Shown here: positions 33,425 through 47,029 of the stretch, piece by piece
How the letters are laid out: each line of letters starts with the position of its first letter
Position numbering within the stretch: the stretch's first letter is position 1
Notes under the pieces: model-generated
The model's database searches: none
What the model saw: the letters and a program-made list of their open reading frames with translations, nothing else
Told to the model about the DNA's origin: nothing
Position numbers and translations under genes: made by a program
Assembly (NCBI GenBank): GCA_037957365.1
Contig: JARHVA010001471.1
Coordinates: 2,238,501 to 2,302,500 of the forward strand
Length of the DNA stretch: 64,000 nucleotides
DNA from: Torreya grandis
Taxonomy: Eukaryota; Streptophyta; Pinopsida; Cupressales; Taxaceae
Direction of reading: 5' to 3'

Positions 33425-35255
33425 TGTGGAAGTTGTAACTAGCGGACCAAATGTGACTATACAGTCCACCATGGGAGAGAATCAAGGATAATGTGTAATG
33501 GGAACATTGAATGTGTATAAGAGTTTACCCATAGTAAATAGACATTACATTATTGATTAACATTAAAGTAGACGTGTTTTTTGGCCATTTTTCTTGACCA
33601 AGAATTATATTTTGAATGTTTAAACAAAACTGTACCCTCTTTTAAAAAGTAAGAAGCAATTTGTATTATTGAGTGGAGAATCACATGATTTTGATGTAAA
33701 GATTTTTGGTTCATCAATTTTTTAATTGAAACTAAGTCCAATGTATCCAGTATTATGTGTATATATCCTGAAGGAGGTGGTGAAAAAGATATAGTTTCAA
33801 TGTATCTGATATTATGTGTATCTATCCTGAAGGAGGTGGTGAAAAAAATATATAATTTGAGGATGAAAGTATCAAGGTTTTTCATAAATAATGAATAAAT
33901 ATAAAAGAGTAAAAAATGGTATGCTCACATTAACAAAAATAGATATTGGTTAATTGGTCTCTTTTCAATTTCAACATTACTCTGAATTTTTATTTTCCAA
34001 TAATCATCTTTTTTAATAGTTAATATTGCCTTGTCCAAAAGCACATGGTGTTTCTTCAAATGGGAGTGCTTTACTAATGTAGAAATATCATATTGAGAGC
34101 CATTTAGATCTGTAACATGCTCTCTAAGTCTAGTTTGGAGAGATCTCCATGTCTACACACTTTTTGTATTGCAGGGCATAAAGGATCTTTAGTGGAATCA
34201 AGAGACACATGGAGCATGTTATGAGATTTAAAGGTAGTTTGTGTACTCGTATATTTTACAATTCTAGCTACTTTCTCTGAGATTATTTTTATGTAAGGGA
34301 TGGTGATCCTAGTTGTTCCCAAGTTATCATTTGAAGCTCAATGTGTCTGTGAACTAGCTCTATGGAAGGCTCTTTTGATTTCCCACCTTTTATAACCATG
34401 TTTCATCAAGACCTCTATTCAAGGTACTCTTTTTCTTCTATGAATGTTCTAGCTCTGAGATTCTGATAGCCCTTGATGCCAAGGAATTTATGGCAAATGA
34501 TTTATGGCATGGGTGATGGTGAGAGTCAGTTTGTAGGTAAAGATCTATATGTTTCTTCTTTCTATAAACTCCATGAGATAAAGTATTATCTAGTTTCTTT
34601 GAGATAAGGGTGTCAAGGAAAGGTAGGTTATTATCTTCTTCTCTCTCCATAATGAACCGGATTTGGTCCATTCTTTCATTTAAATGGACAATGAATTTAT
34701 CTAGTTCATCATCACCATAGGACCATTTGGCGTTGGTATCATCTAAAAATATATCCTGCCACCATAGTTTCAATGGATAGGATTCTAAAGCTTTTGACTC
34801 GAAATATTCTATAAATAAGTTTTCAACAATGGGAAATAATGGCGATCCTAGTGTCACACCTTTTGTTTACTCGTAAATTGCCCCTTCAAAGGTGAATAAA
34901 ATTGAGCTCACATATAATTGCTCTAAATCTATTGTTTGGGAGTTTATAATGCTGCAAATAACATTCATAGTTTCATCCACAAGTATACATTCATATATAG
35001 TGATATCACATCAAACCTTACCAAAATATCATTAGCATTAACCCTCTAACCCTTTATTTTACAAAGTGTTCCAAATTTTTAAAGTGTTACCTACTAAGTT
35101 TTTTGATTTTTTTGGCTAAAAACTTAACAAGAGGATAAGTGGGAGAGTTTCTTGTATTGATAGTATGTCTTCAATAGCTCGACATAGAAATATCCCTTAG
35201 GGGATATGCTATGTTATTTAGGCTTGATGTATATTATAAAATTTTGGCAGAAATA
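33425..35255 (-). repeat. Segmental duplication block C (truncated copy)
   Basis: This aligns with about 24231-26060 of block A: the end of the leader (CAGTCCACCATGGGAGAG) and the C-terminal half of the PLE. It stops within the PLE near 35255, where block B sequence begins at once. A local 59-bp tandem duplication (33739 and 33798) is private to this copy. The strand given is that of the PLE. Confidence 0.8.
33960..35250 (-). mobile_element. Penelope-like element, block C copy (best RT frame)
   Basis: It contains the longest open PLE frame in the window, 139 codons at 34438-34857. The frame holds LGSPLFPIVENLFIEYFESK, the catalytic IFLDDTNAKW (usual YVDDT), LPFLDTLISKKLDNTLSHGV, YRKKKHIDLYLQ and SHHHPCHKSF. 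The next frame has GTTRITIPYIKIISEKVARI. About 45 bases covering the YIG part of the endonuclease, present in block A, are missing here, although the segment after it (KKDDYWKIKIQSNVEIEKRP) remains. RT of a retroelement; inactive. Confidence 0.85.
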
Positions 35256-35531
35256 TCATATGGTTCAACCCTTTGACGAAGCTTAAACACTACATATCAT
35301 TTTTTAAAACTATTTTGAACTTTTTGCTGATTTTCACTTATGCCATGTTTTTACAATGCCATTGAATTTGTTTGCTTCCAAAAAATGGTGTTGGAGGGAC
35401 ACCAAAATAAAATTATGGACCACTGATTTTTGGTAGCTATGAATGCATTAATATCATCCAGAGCTAATATTATGTCCAAATTTTTTTTGTGAATACTTTT
35501 AAGGCAAGGGGCTGTCGATATATCGAGATTA

Positions 35532-35761
35532 TTATTATCATTTTTTGATTGAAACCCTACTTTTACATAGATTAGGTGTATATAATGCTTCTTCGGCTTA
35601 GTGCCAATAACTAAGGGGTATCCATTTCGCCAAATTCATCCTGGGCATGATCCTGACCTCATCTCTTTTTCGGTATCCCTTGAGATTTACACCTTAGTGG
35701 ATGGCTAGACAACACCTTTTACACCATCATCTTCACCATTAAACTACAACCCACTTAATTT
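35532..35761 (-). mobile_element. tRNA-derived SINE with 7-bp target duplication
   Basis: A 230-bp insertion present in block B but absent from the matching site in block A (about 21430). It is flanked by GAGATTA at 35525-35531 and 35762-35768. Read on the minus strand, it starts GTGGGTTGTAGTTTAATGGT, containing a TAGTTTAATGG box A of RNA polymerase III promoters. A box-B-like GGTGTAAATCTCAAG follows about 40 bases later, and the 3' end is AT-rich (ATGATAATAA). The layout resembles plant Au-type SINEs. It has no coding capacity and depends on a LINE for movement. Confidence 0.8.
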
Positions 35762-36506
35762 GAGATTAAATTTGATTATTTACTTTCTATGAAAATGAAA
35801 CATAAAGAATTTACCTCTGAAGAAATTCCTAATAACATACTCTAATAGAAATTAAAGTATATGGGATTTACCTCTTTCATTTCAGGAGTGGTATCGATCA
35901 AAATATCTTCCGAGTGCAGTTTGTGTAGGGCTGATATGCTTGTAGACTTGTGCTGCGGTGTGGCCTGTTTAATTTCACACAAAAGTTGGTAGAAACTTGA
36001 AAGATTGATAACTTTATATTAGGAATTCAAATGTGTTCTTTCCAGCAAATATATTTAACCGTATTTTACAAATATAAGTCAACAAATATGAGTCAATATA
36101 GATTAGCTTAAAACTGTGTAATTGAATTCTAATTGAAAAATGGACATTTCATCGTTTAATCCACTGTAGAAACATCATTTGTATAAATGATATGATCAAT
36201 TTTTAGAAAAATAAGGAAATTTCAAACACTGACCTTAATTTTTTCATTTAATACAACCAAGCTAGCTTCATCAATATGATGATCTTGAGAAGCCATGTTT
36301 CACGTTTTTATTACTAATATTATTGTTGTTAAAAGGCATTAAGGCATCATACCTGGTAGACCTGCAAAATCCATCATTTAAGTTTTTATTCTTTTGATGT
36401 TGCCTGTGTTCTTCATGTTCATGGCATGAATGAGGAGTGCAACGGGAACTTTCTGAGCCTTTTCCTCTGTCTAGTATTCCCTACCAAATATTACACTATT
36501 AAACTT

Positions 36507-36746
36507 GCAGGACTACTTCCCACATATTTGTTTTTTATTTTTCCAGAGACTAGCATTTCATATTATGGAGTTCAAGCCAACGACATAATAATTGGTATCG
36601 GAGACCCTAATGCAATGACAGACTTTAAGTACATAAATCAGCATTCTCCTTGTAACCGAATAGTTTACTTTATCGACAATTCTCGAGTGATAATGTCTTG
36701 CAGGCATGCAAATACTATATATATATATATATATATATGGAATTAA
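36507..36746 (+). pseudogene. Unidentified exon-like frame, block B copy
   Basis: Partner of 22180-22437, encoding GLLPTYLFFIFPETSISYYG and IIIGIGDPNAMTDFKYIN. It ends in an expanded TA microsatellite at about 36717-36740. Function unknown. Confidence 0.3.
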
Positions 36747-37999
36747 TGCAGATCACATTAGATTCTGAGAGGTTTAGTTTTTGATTGTTATGGATTTGGA
36801 TGTGCAGTTAGTCAATAGCATAGCTGAAAATGTTATCATTACATTGGTGCAGTCCTCAACAAAATAATTTTAGAAATTGTACATTTCACTTAAAAATCAA
36901 TTTGATTGACAAAATCATTATAAAAATTGTAGATTACACATAAACAATTGATTACATAGCAACAACAGAAATTTTTTTAAATGTGACCAACTCCTTAAAT
37001 GGTATATGAAATACATATGAGATTCTCTTGAATATAAAATCTAATTCATCAGATGATGTCCTTGCAAGCAAAAATTGGTTTGTTTTTTTAGCTGTTGTGT
37101 ATCATTCCACATTATAGACAACAGATGCTGCTCCTACCCACCAGGATTATTAGTATCACTTTACAACATTGATGAGTGCTAAATTCATGATGTATCATCT
37201 TATATAAGATTATAATATATTTCATAACCAATTCAATTTTTATTTAATACATAAAATTATATTTCAAGCATAAAAATATATTTCAAGCCCCAAAATATAT
37301 GGAGGAGTTAGAATTAAAGTCTAGTTAATTTCTCCATATAAGATATCTGGGATTAGTGAAAGAGTTATTTTAGTTAAAAAAAATAAAAATTGAGAAAACA
37401 AAAAGGTTACTAAATTTTTTAAATCAATAAAATAGAGATACATTAATACATGTTATTGTATTGGATCTTGTATCGATATGGGCTCCACCAACTTGATGCT
37501 CTTCAAATTTTGAATCAATAAGACTTAAGATACATTAACAAACTTCATTGTATTGGACCTTGTACCCACAACCAGGTCATCGGCTCCACCAATTTGATGC
37601 TCTTTAAATTTTGCATCAATGAGACTCTGAGCTGCTACTAGCTGTAATATTCCTTTACTTCATATATAACACCGAAATAAATAATTTGGAAAACTTTATG
37701 ATAAAGTGGAAATCATTGGCTTTTATAGTTAATTATAAGAGAGAGAGACTCACTTGGTACTAGTTGTAATATTCCTTTATTTCATAAATAACACCAAAAG
37801 AAATAATTTGGAAAACTTTATGGTAAAGTGAAAATGATTGGCTTTTATAATTAATTATAAGAGAGCAATTAATTTGTATAAAAATTAGTTTGTAGATTGT
37901 TGAGATAATTTAAGAAAAATATATGATTTGATGAGTTCAATCTTTGCAAGACTATTATGAATCTCCACACAAATATTCATGTTTCAGTTTTTTTTTCAA

Positions 38000-39235
38000 T
38001 TTTGATCCATAATTTTTAAAACGAAGTCATTTGAGTATATATAAAACTAACATAACATAAATATGGATCATATCACTTCATATGTATTTCAATTTTGGAA
38101 GTGAAAATATATATAATAATAAATTAAATATGGACCATGTCACACATATTTTAATTTTGGAAGTGAAAATAAATACACCATTAAATTAGATTTAAATAAT
38201 TTTTTAAAATCATAATAATGTTATAAAAAATATTGGTTTAAAAATGTATCTTAAATATTACAAAATTTAAAAATTGATGTCAAACTTTGACAATGGAAAT
38301 CAATGTTCCACAATAAGACAATAAAAATATGAAAATTTGTGGCAAATGAAAGACTTTGTCCAAACTATTTATTAGATAATTTTGGGTGCCAAAACTGTTC
38401 ACTAGACATTTTTGAAAAGTGTTTAGTATAAAAAAAACATCTTTGATGAATGTATTTGTTAAAGATCTTTCATTAAAAAAAACTTTCCATTTTTTCATTT
38501 AATCTATCATCTAATCAATTTATAAAATAATTTGATTCTTATTTATTTTTAAACAATCTGCATTCTACATTCTACATTCTACTTAAATATTTATCAAGTG
38601 TACAATAAATACATAATGTTTGAATTTTATGATAAATGCTAATATTTAAAATCGTTAATAATAATCTTTATGTTATTGTCATTGAATATTCTCAACTTCA
38701 ATATTCACCATCCATGACCTTTGTTGATTAAAATTATATAAATAAAACTGTGAACTGCACATTTGCCCGACTATTGACAGAAAGCACTTTAACATTATAT
38801 AAATACAAAAGGTACGTTCATGGAGACGTGTATATTTTGTCAGCACTACGTTGTAAATTGCATTCGCTTACCCAAAAAAAACCCTTCCAATGGAGGACTT
38901 CAAATTTAATTCTCCCTGAAATCAACTGAAAAAATAAAAATGAGCATATAAAAAAATCTTAAATCTGCACGGAAGGAGATGCTTTCTATGGTATTACGTT
39001 GGATATCAAGATAAATTGTTTCTGCCATTATCAGACTTACGGAGCATGCACAGGCTTTTCTGGATCTAAAATGGTGAAAAAGGTTGTTTACAGAAACATA
39101 AATCTGAACGAAAAGAGAAATTAATGGTGTGAATCAAACAACTTCACAGAGAAATTAATAACCACTTAACATTAATTTTAATTTTTATTCATACATGGCA
39201 AACATCGAACAGGAAACAAACCTAAACATTGATTA
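38000..39235. other. AT-rich segment present only in block B
   Basis: Replaces the 23646-23860 segment of block A. It has no gene; the minus-strand frame 38280-38498 has no known motif. Either B gained an insertion or A lost this piece. Confidence 0.5.
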
Positions 39236-39924
39236 CATTAATCTTCATAATTGCTCTAACATCATTTCCCAAAGCTATTTTCCCACAGGGGATGTTTATT
39301 GATGAGTAGAACGGGGTAAAGCCGCCGCCGTTTCCTTTCTTCCGCCATTAGTAGAGGCGGCCTGCTCAGCCAAAGTGCAGCATTAAATACCCCCACCCAC
39401 TCATCCCAAAAACATCACCGTCTACACCCTGTTACATGGTGCTCTCTTCTATGGCTGAGACTGCAGGCAACACAAGGAAGAGGGAAAATATGCACAGATA
39501 TGAAACAGGAGTAACCTTCCCAGCCATATTGTTGGCCATGTTTTTTCCAGGTAGATAAGATTTTGGAGGGTATAAATAGATGAAATGTTTGAGGTGGAGT
39601 ATAAATCAAGTTTAGTGGCAGTCGCAGCTGGCGGGCCAAATGTGACTATACAGTCCACCATGAGAGAGGATCGAGGATAATGTGTAATGTGAACATTGAA
39701 TAACTTATTTGATTATTATGGCCGCATGATTTTTTAATGATGGAGTGCACGCGTTTCTTGGCCGTTTTTCTTGACCAGGAATTATATTTCGAACGTTTAA
39801 AAAAAATTGTACCATCTTTTAGAAAGTAAAAAGCAATTGCTTCGATAACATTGAGTGGAGAATCTTATGATTTCGATGTAAGGAATTCTGGTTCATCATT
39901 TTACTTAGAAACTAAGTCCAATGT

Positions 39925-41130
39925 AACCTGCCACTCGAGTTTTAATGAATAGGATTCTAAAGCTTTTGATTAGAAATGTTCCATAAATAAGTTCGCAACG
40001 ATGGGGGATAATGGTGATTTCATTGTCACACCCTCTGTTTGTTTACAAATATCTCTTTTAAAAGTGAATAAAAGTGAGCATAAACATAATTTCACTAAAT
40101 CTGTTGTTTGGGAGTGTGTAATGCTACAAATAATATTCATAGTTTTATTTATAAGTATAAATTCGAATATAATGATATAACATCAAACCTTACCAAAATA
40201 TCAGTAACATTAACACTCTAACTCTTTAATTTTAAAAGTGTTTTGAATTTTTAATGTATTACTTATCAAGTGTTTCTGATTTCTTGACTAAAAACTTCAC
40301 AAGAGGATAAGTGGAAGAGTTTCTTATATTGACAATATGTCTTCAACAACTCGACAAGGGATATATTATGTTGTTTGGTCTTGATGTATATTCTAAACTT
40401 TTTGTTGAAATTTATCACTCTTACAAAGAGGCAAAGCATAATACATTCAAGATATGATGACAATTCAAAGAACAATAATATTTAATGAACCTAATGCTCA
40501 ATACTATTTCCTATTTTATTTGGCAGTTAGAGTGGCTCATTACCCATATATTTTGATAAGATAAATTGGTGACAATAAGAATATTTGAATATATTGTTGT
40601 AACTACACTTTGGTAAAATTCATGTATGGACTTAATCTTTTTATTGTAATAATGACTAAAACATGTGGTTTAGATATTAAAAGAGAGTATTAGAATAAAT
40701 AATTTATTAATTATAAGTTCATTAAGTTTGTTATTAGTCTTACTAACTTGTTAGTAGGTTGTTAACTGATATTTATATTGTTAACCCTGACGTAATTTAT
40801 AGTTGTACGAGCTCTCTTCATTTATAACATTTATAAAAATTATTTATAAAACTATATTTATACGATAATATATGACTTACAATTTTACATAAAAAATTTT
40901 AATAAAAAAACACATTGTTTATAAATTTTTGTTACCCCATAAATCCTATAAATAATAAGAGAATGTGGAATTAAGCTATGTTTTTCACTGTCACTAAAAA
41001 GTGAGCTTTTAATAGCTTTGCTGAATTTATTTACCACTTTATTTAAAGGAATCCTAATGAATTTTTTATAGCTCCCACTTTATCTCAAATGATCAAGCAT
41101 TTTTGCATCATAATATTTTCTACTTAAGAG
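39925..41130 (-). mobile_element. Penelope-like element, block B copy (3' half deleted)
   Basis: It joins directly from leader sequence (CTAAGTCCAATGTA) to the middle of the RT, so the C-terminal RT and GIY-YIG parts found at about 24570-25590 in block A are missing. What remains matches 25595-27060 and shares its AT-rich insertion. It is highly degraded, with only short frames. Confidence 0.7.
40650..40930. mobile_element. AT-rich insertion inside the PLE, block B copy
   Basis: Counterpart of 26310-26600 at the same point of the PLE. Confidence 0.35.
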
Positions 41131-41689
41131 CATTGTTGTGTTACATTAAACTTTCTTACACCATTTCTATGCCAATTATTAAGTGTCTTCAAATGGAATA
41201 TTTGATGGGGCAACCTCTTAAAAGTTTCTAGGTAGGAAAATTCAAATGAAGACTAGAAAGGTTATACACGTTATTATCGTTCATGTTTTTTTAATTCATC
41301 ACATGTTAAGAGATTAATTATTGGTTGATTAATAATAATGATATTATTTTGGATTAGGTTAAAAGTTATAGCAATGTTAAAGATTCGAAGGGATCATTCT
41401 CAAAATTTTATTTATATTAATATTGTCAGTGTCAACTTAATAGGAGAGTGTTGTGTTAGCGTGCTTTGTTAAGTATTTTTATGTTTGCCTTTCTTTTTTT
41501 TAATTTCTTGTTTTCTTTGCTTGTTAGATTGCACATGTGAGAGTCTCAAAGCTAGTCAAAAATTTATTGTGTTCATCTTTTTTATTGTAATTATTATTGT
41601 AGGCAACGGGAAATATGACGTTTAAGTGAGATAAAAAATTTATACCAAAAGTTTGTGATGATGTATAATTTCTGACTCTCCCTCTCAGC

Positions 41690-44600
41690 ATGATGTTTGT
41701 ATTAACATGATATTGTAAAAAATGTTTGTAAATGGTATGCAAACTATTCTCTTATTGCTTATATTATTGGTCATTTCCCCTTGGAGGAGTCCCTTAATAT
41801 CTGATTTTGACACCAATGGGAACCCTCTAGTATCCATATCATTGGCATTTAAAACCTTACTAAGGGGTTTTTTCCAAGGAGTCATCTCAAGTCCAAACTC
41901 TATTGGCTAAATCAAGTTGTTGGTTCCTAAAGAACACTCTTCTCATATTATCCCCATGGACCCCATGACTTTAAGGTCTCAAACCAGGCTTCCCTTTGGG
42001 TGTCAGTCTAGATTGAACTGCCTATCCTCCCACTTCCTCTATGGGCCTTTCTCAAGGAGATTGTCAAATCCATAGTGCATGTTTTATGTCAGAAACCAAG
42101 TAGGTTCTAATCAGCATGCCCTAACAAGCGGGTATGAGTTGAAGTTGACTTGACTAAAGATTTGAAAGAATTCATTGATATCCCAGTAAACACTAAGCGT
42201 TGGGTGCAGAATATTATTTATTTTAATCTCCCCAACATTTATTTCCATTGTTAGTCACCCAATCACTGGATCAAAGACTAACCCCTCATGGGATGGTTGA
42301 AAACATTAACTGAACAACCACTCTCGGATAAGCCCAAGGTGGTGGAAAACAAAAATGGATAGATGATAATTACCAATAAAAAATCATCATTCGGTAACAA
42401 AACTACCCAACCAGTTGTTACTCCCCTACATCAAAACCCTCCCCTAAGGTGCACAATGTCAATCCCACACCTGAGCCTCTTAGTATGTTGATATTCCCAT
42501 AGAGTCATATTTTTGCAAGTTTATTAGCCTCAAATGAGCTCTTCTCCTATTGGGACATCCTCTACAATCAGTCCAACCTCTAGGTGGTCACATAACCCAC
42601 CTCATGGTGGTGTAAATTCTCCCCAAGAGGACAATGGAACTAAACATTGTTCCATTTTTCTTGGGGAATTCATCTTACCAAACCAAAAAACTCTTTTGGG
42701 AAATATTTTTTTTGCTCTTAAAGGCATTGAAGATGGTTAGGGGGGATCCTTATGGATCATACTTCCTAATAAATGTCTTATATTGGAATATTAAAGGTCT
42801 CATAGAGTCCTCTCAAAAATTATCTATGCGAATTCTCTGTCAAAAATTAGGATCTTTAGATTTTGTTTTTCTGTAAGAAGTTAAAATTTTAGGGTTTCTT
42901 CTACAAGATACTATAAAATGAATCTTGTCTAACTCTACTACATTCTCCACCATGCATGATGATGTATATGGTGGCACTAGTATCTTGGTTTCCTTAGAAT
43001 TTTCTTCCTTGGTCATTTCCATAGGGGTGATCTATCACACTAGTCTATTTAGATTTTTATTGATATTAATGGATATTCATTATGGAGTATCAACATTTGT
43101 GCCACCAATTATGGCCATGAAAAATTAGCATTATGGGGATATTTCTTTGACAACTTACCCCTTGTCACGTGGCTTGTATATGGGGATTTTAATATGGTGG
43201 AGGGTCCTGAGGATAAGGTGAGTGCTATGCAAATGAGATGGTGTGTGGGATGATGTGAGGCATGATATTACTTTAAAAATTTATGGGGCCTAGTGGACCC
43301 TCTCTTCTAACGGTGCATTTTAAATTCAACTACATGGTTTACGTGGTCCAATTGTCAAGTTAGAACTAATAGGGTCCTTAAGAGATTAGACCATTATATT
43401 CTTTTAGAGAAAAATGTTTTTTTTCTAATAGCAATGGGCAACCTGTCATCATGCACTCTAGATACTTAATCTCATACTAAAATCCCATCACATGTAAAGT
43501 GGAATGGAGTAACAACCACTTAAAAGTACCATCTAATCAATTTATCCTTAATACCTCCCTCATCTGACACAAGGGCAAAATTCATCTCATTGCCTAGATT
43601 TGGAATCTCATGCCTCAACCAACTTATGTTGCTAGTTGGATCAAGTGGTGGAATGAAGCCATCCTTCACACCACCACTTTCTTATGCCATAATGGCAAGC
43701 AAATTTCTTGAATTCATAGGTGGGTCGAGGGGGTTGTGATAATATCATAGGATTTCATCTCTTCTTGAGTGCAATCCATTTGAATTGCAAATGCAAACTT
43801 AGGCCACCTCTCTCAAACACCAAATTAAAGTGGTAAACATTCAGACAGCTATAGGGGCGCAACTTCACACTCACCTCCACTAGATCAAAATTGGTGATAA
43901 GGCTTCCAAACAATTCCTCAAATATCTCAAAGCTAAATAAGCCCAAAATCATATCAAGGCCATCAAGTCAGACCAATTAAGACTCACAACTCTCCTTGAC
44001 ATCTCTATTGCTTTTCTATACCACTATAAATTAGTGTTCATAGCCAAAGAGGAAATAATTAAGTAAACTTAGACTTTGAAGGAATGGCTTGACATGGTTC
44101 CTCATAAACTCAGGCTTGTTGATCAAAAGTTATGTGATGTGCTTTTGTCTCTTCAAGATCTCTCTCATGCATTACAAAGCTACAAGGATTGATGTATTCC
44201 CCCATAATTTATAGAAATCCACTTGCGAGTTTACCGAACCTAACTTGCTTTAATTATACAAAAAAGATTTGTCAAATAAATATTTGGGCTCCCTCATTTA
44301 GCAAGGCATTATCAAATTCATACCTAAAGTTGGTGACTTGGAACTTATCACTAGTTAGCATCCCATCGCTCTACTCAATGCTTCATACAAGATCTTTGCT
44401 AAATCTCTTGCTAACTGTCTCTGGCTCATATAAACTGCCATTTATAGACCTAAGCAAATAATATTTATCAAAAATAGGTATATCATTGACAACCTTATTG
44501 TTGTGTTAGAGGGTACATGTAATGGGTGAGAGCCTCTTGTCAAACAACCATCTTTATCAAACTTGATTTTGAGAAAGATTATGATAGAATTGAGTGGCCT

Positions 44601-44750
44601 TTCATGTTGGCCATGGTCCAGGCTCTTGGCTTCAACTAGTTCTTTATTTTATTTGTATAAACCCTCTTCTTAGATGCCTCAACCTATTTCAATATTAAAA
44701 AACTCAAATATGATAGTTTTGGCCTCTATCGCTTCATTATTTAAGGTTAA
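41690..44750 (+). mobile_element. Plant L1-type LINE, block B copy, 5' part
   Basis: Collinear with 27440-30475. It has ORF1 remnants (DLTKDLKEFIDIPVNTKRWV), endonuclease (YWNIKGLIESSQKLS near 42785 and LGSLDFVFL), and RT parts (TLLNASYKIFAKSLANCLWL-like sequence near 44370, and FEKDYDRIEWPF-like sequence near 44570). It is cut at 44750 in the RT, before the FADD box. Stops throughout. Confidence 0.75.
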
Positions 44751-45146
44751 GCAAATGTGAAAGGATGTTTTTAAGAAAAAACTTGGTCCTATCATAGGTA
44801 TTACAATGTAACTCACAAACTATAAACCAAGAGGTATAAGAAGAAAAATGTGATAAAGAATTTGGTCATCCAAAATCAATATCAACAAGGGAGTAACGAG
44901 AATGATGTGATATAGATAAGGAATGAGAGGCACCACATGGGTGAATTAAAAATCTTTAGCATGAATGAGACACACTAGGCAAGTGAGTAAGATAATAAAC
45001 TATTGACATCAAAGACCAAGGACATTCTAACCAATAAACACAAAGTTTGGGATAACAAGTGAAGTACATAGATCATCCCATGAAGTTTATATGTATGAAA
45101 GTAAAAGGATCCTACCTTCCCACAACATGTTCCTGGTTCCTCAAGA

Positions 45147-45164
45147 CCCCTTACAGAGTCGTCA
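45147..45164 (-). other. Possible Tat-type primer-binding site
   Basis: On the minus strand TGACGACTCTGTAAGGGG resembles the Tat-element primer site at 7848-7864. It follows CTTCACA plus six bases, as it would after an LTR ending in CA. No partner LTR was found. Confidence 0.35.
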
Positions 45165-47029
45165 GTCTACTGTGAAGATTGGGTACTTGTCTGAGAAAGT
45201 AGTTAGCACTACTAGTATATGAGATAATGAGACCTCCTACCCCAGTCTTCTGACCTACCATACCCCAATGGACCTCAAATCTATTAGAATGCCAATTGTG
45301 GAGTTTGATTTTTGACTAAGATAGGAGATGTGCCAAATAAATATCACATCTTTTGGTGTGATCTAATTTTTAAGATTGTTTTTATATTTTAATCATTGAC
45401 TTTTTTTGTATGATACGGTTTTCATTTTTTTTTGATTTTTTTGTTCCTTCTCCATACAAATTCAAAGAACCAATCATGAGTGGAATAGGTAAATAACATA
45501 AGAGAGCTTACACTTAGCCACTAGAGATGACCTAAAGGCTATGATGTCTAAATACTCCTAGACATGTCCATAAATAAGTGTGTTATCTCAAAATTTACTC
45601 ATGTGTGCCTCAAATGAAAAGAAATAAGGGAAATGTGGGGATTGTGGAAGATTCATGCATGTAATAAGTGATACAATGATGAATATGCTCATATCTGATT
45701 ATAAGGATAGAAAATAATATGCTGAGAGGGTCAGGGCTATGTTATGATAGTCATGTCACTAGGGAAATTGTACTAGCCTACAAGGGATCTAACACAAGCA
45801 TAAATGAAATTAATAGTCATCCAAAAAGAGGGGGAAGGTTAATGGTAATACCATAATAGGGGTAATATAAATTAGGGCCTAAAAATCACAAAGAGACTAA
45901 GGTAAAAATGACAAAAATGTGATAAAATGAAAATTAATGAGAAACTCGATGTTGTTACCTAGGAACCACAAGAGAAACAAAGGTAAAAAGTAATGTGATA
46001 TAAACCCAAAGAACCAAAAAGTAAATAATGGTGTAGTTAAAATGAAACTAAATGAAATAAAAATCACAAAAATAAAGAAATGTGAGAAAAAAATAATGAC
46101 CAAAGTATATGCTAACATCTATATGAAATATGAGCATGTGAAATACAAGTCTATGTATCTCGAAAAGTTTCTTGAAGTTGAATTTGTTTGTTATTGTGCA
46201 ATGTATAAGAAGAGTCGGCATTGTAGGATGCCTTGAAGGGTAATTTTATGTAGGGATGGGCATTGGAATATGTGCCAAAGTCTAAAGTGACATGTGGATG
46301 AATATTTAAATATGCCTTAACATGTGATGTTGAGTGATGTGAAATAGAGTTGTTAGAAATAACCACATCATGCTAGCCGATGCAATTTGATGACACTAGA
46401 TAGGAATAATGAATTATGCCAAGCTGGCCAATTGAATTAGAGACAGGTAAATGTTTTGATATGTTAAATCTTAAGGATGTTGAAATTGACATAGAATTGG
46501 TAGGAGAGGTCTAAAAAGGTCTATAAGTTAATTAAGGACCATATATGATATGATTTAGAGTAGGAATTTAAACTGGGTTCTGCTGAGGTTCATGTGACCC
46601 AAGAGGTTGAGATTTGATGAATGCAACCACTCACTTGAAGTTGTTCATGTTAGCTATCCTTTCCTTATTTTTTCAAGAAGAAGGATCAACTATGTTTTGG
46701 ACGACATTAGTGGATGATCTGGGATTTAGATGGTGTTGACATTGATCATTAAATAGTTGATGTTGATGTAATAGTGATTCATTGGATTAGGCTTGATATA
46801 CTTTAAGATTGTCTTCATAACATTGTTGAGTAAGATTGTTAAGATTGAAATGTGGACCAAGAAAGGAGGAAAGAAGAAATTATTGGAGATCACAAAAATT
46901 ATTATGAGAATGAACTATCATAGCATGCCACCAAAAAAACTTATTAGGAATGAACCATTTTGGAAGAGGTTTGGAAGAGTCAAAGCTCATGGGTTTAGAA
47001 GGTGGCATATTTATCTTGAGTTTGTGGAG

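Larger units (their letters stand above)
35280..44750 (+). repeat. Segmental duplication block B, main part
   Basis: This repeats block A from the 36-bp unit at 21187 through the leader, PLE and LINE up to the LINE RT (equivalent to about 30475). It differs by a SINE insertion (35532-35761), a 1.25-kb AT-rich segment (38000-39235), a missing 22833-23270 segment and a deletion of about 1 kb in the PLE at about 39925. Confidence 0.8.

Noticed and set aside
38280..38498. 72-codon minus-strand frame in the block B AT-rich segment
   Set aside because: No recognisable motif, and composition typical of AT-rich intergenic sequence.
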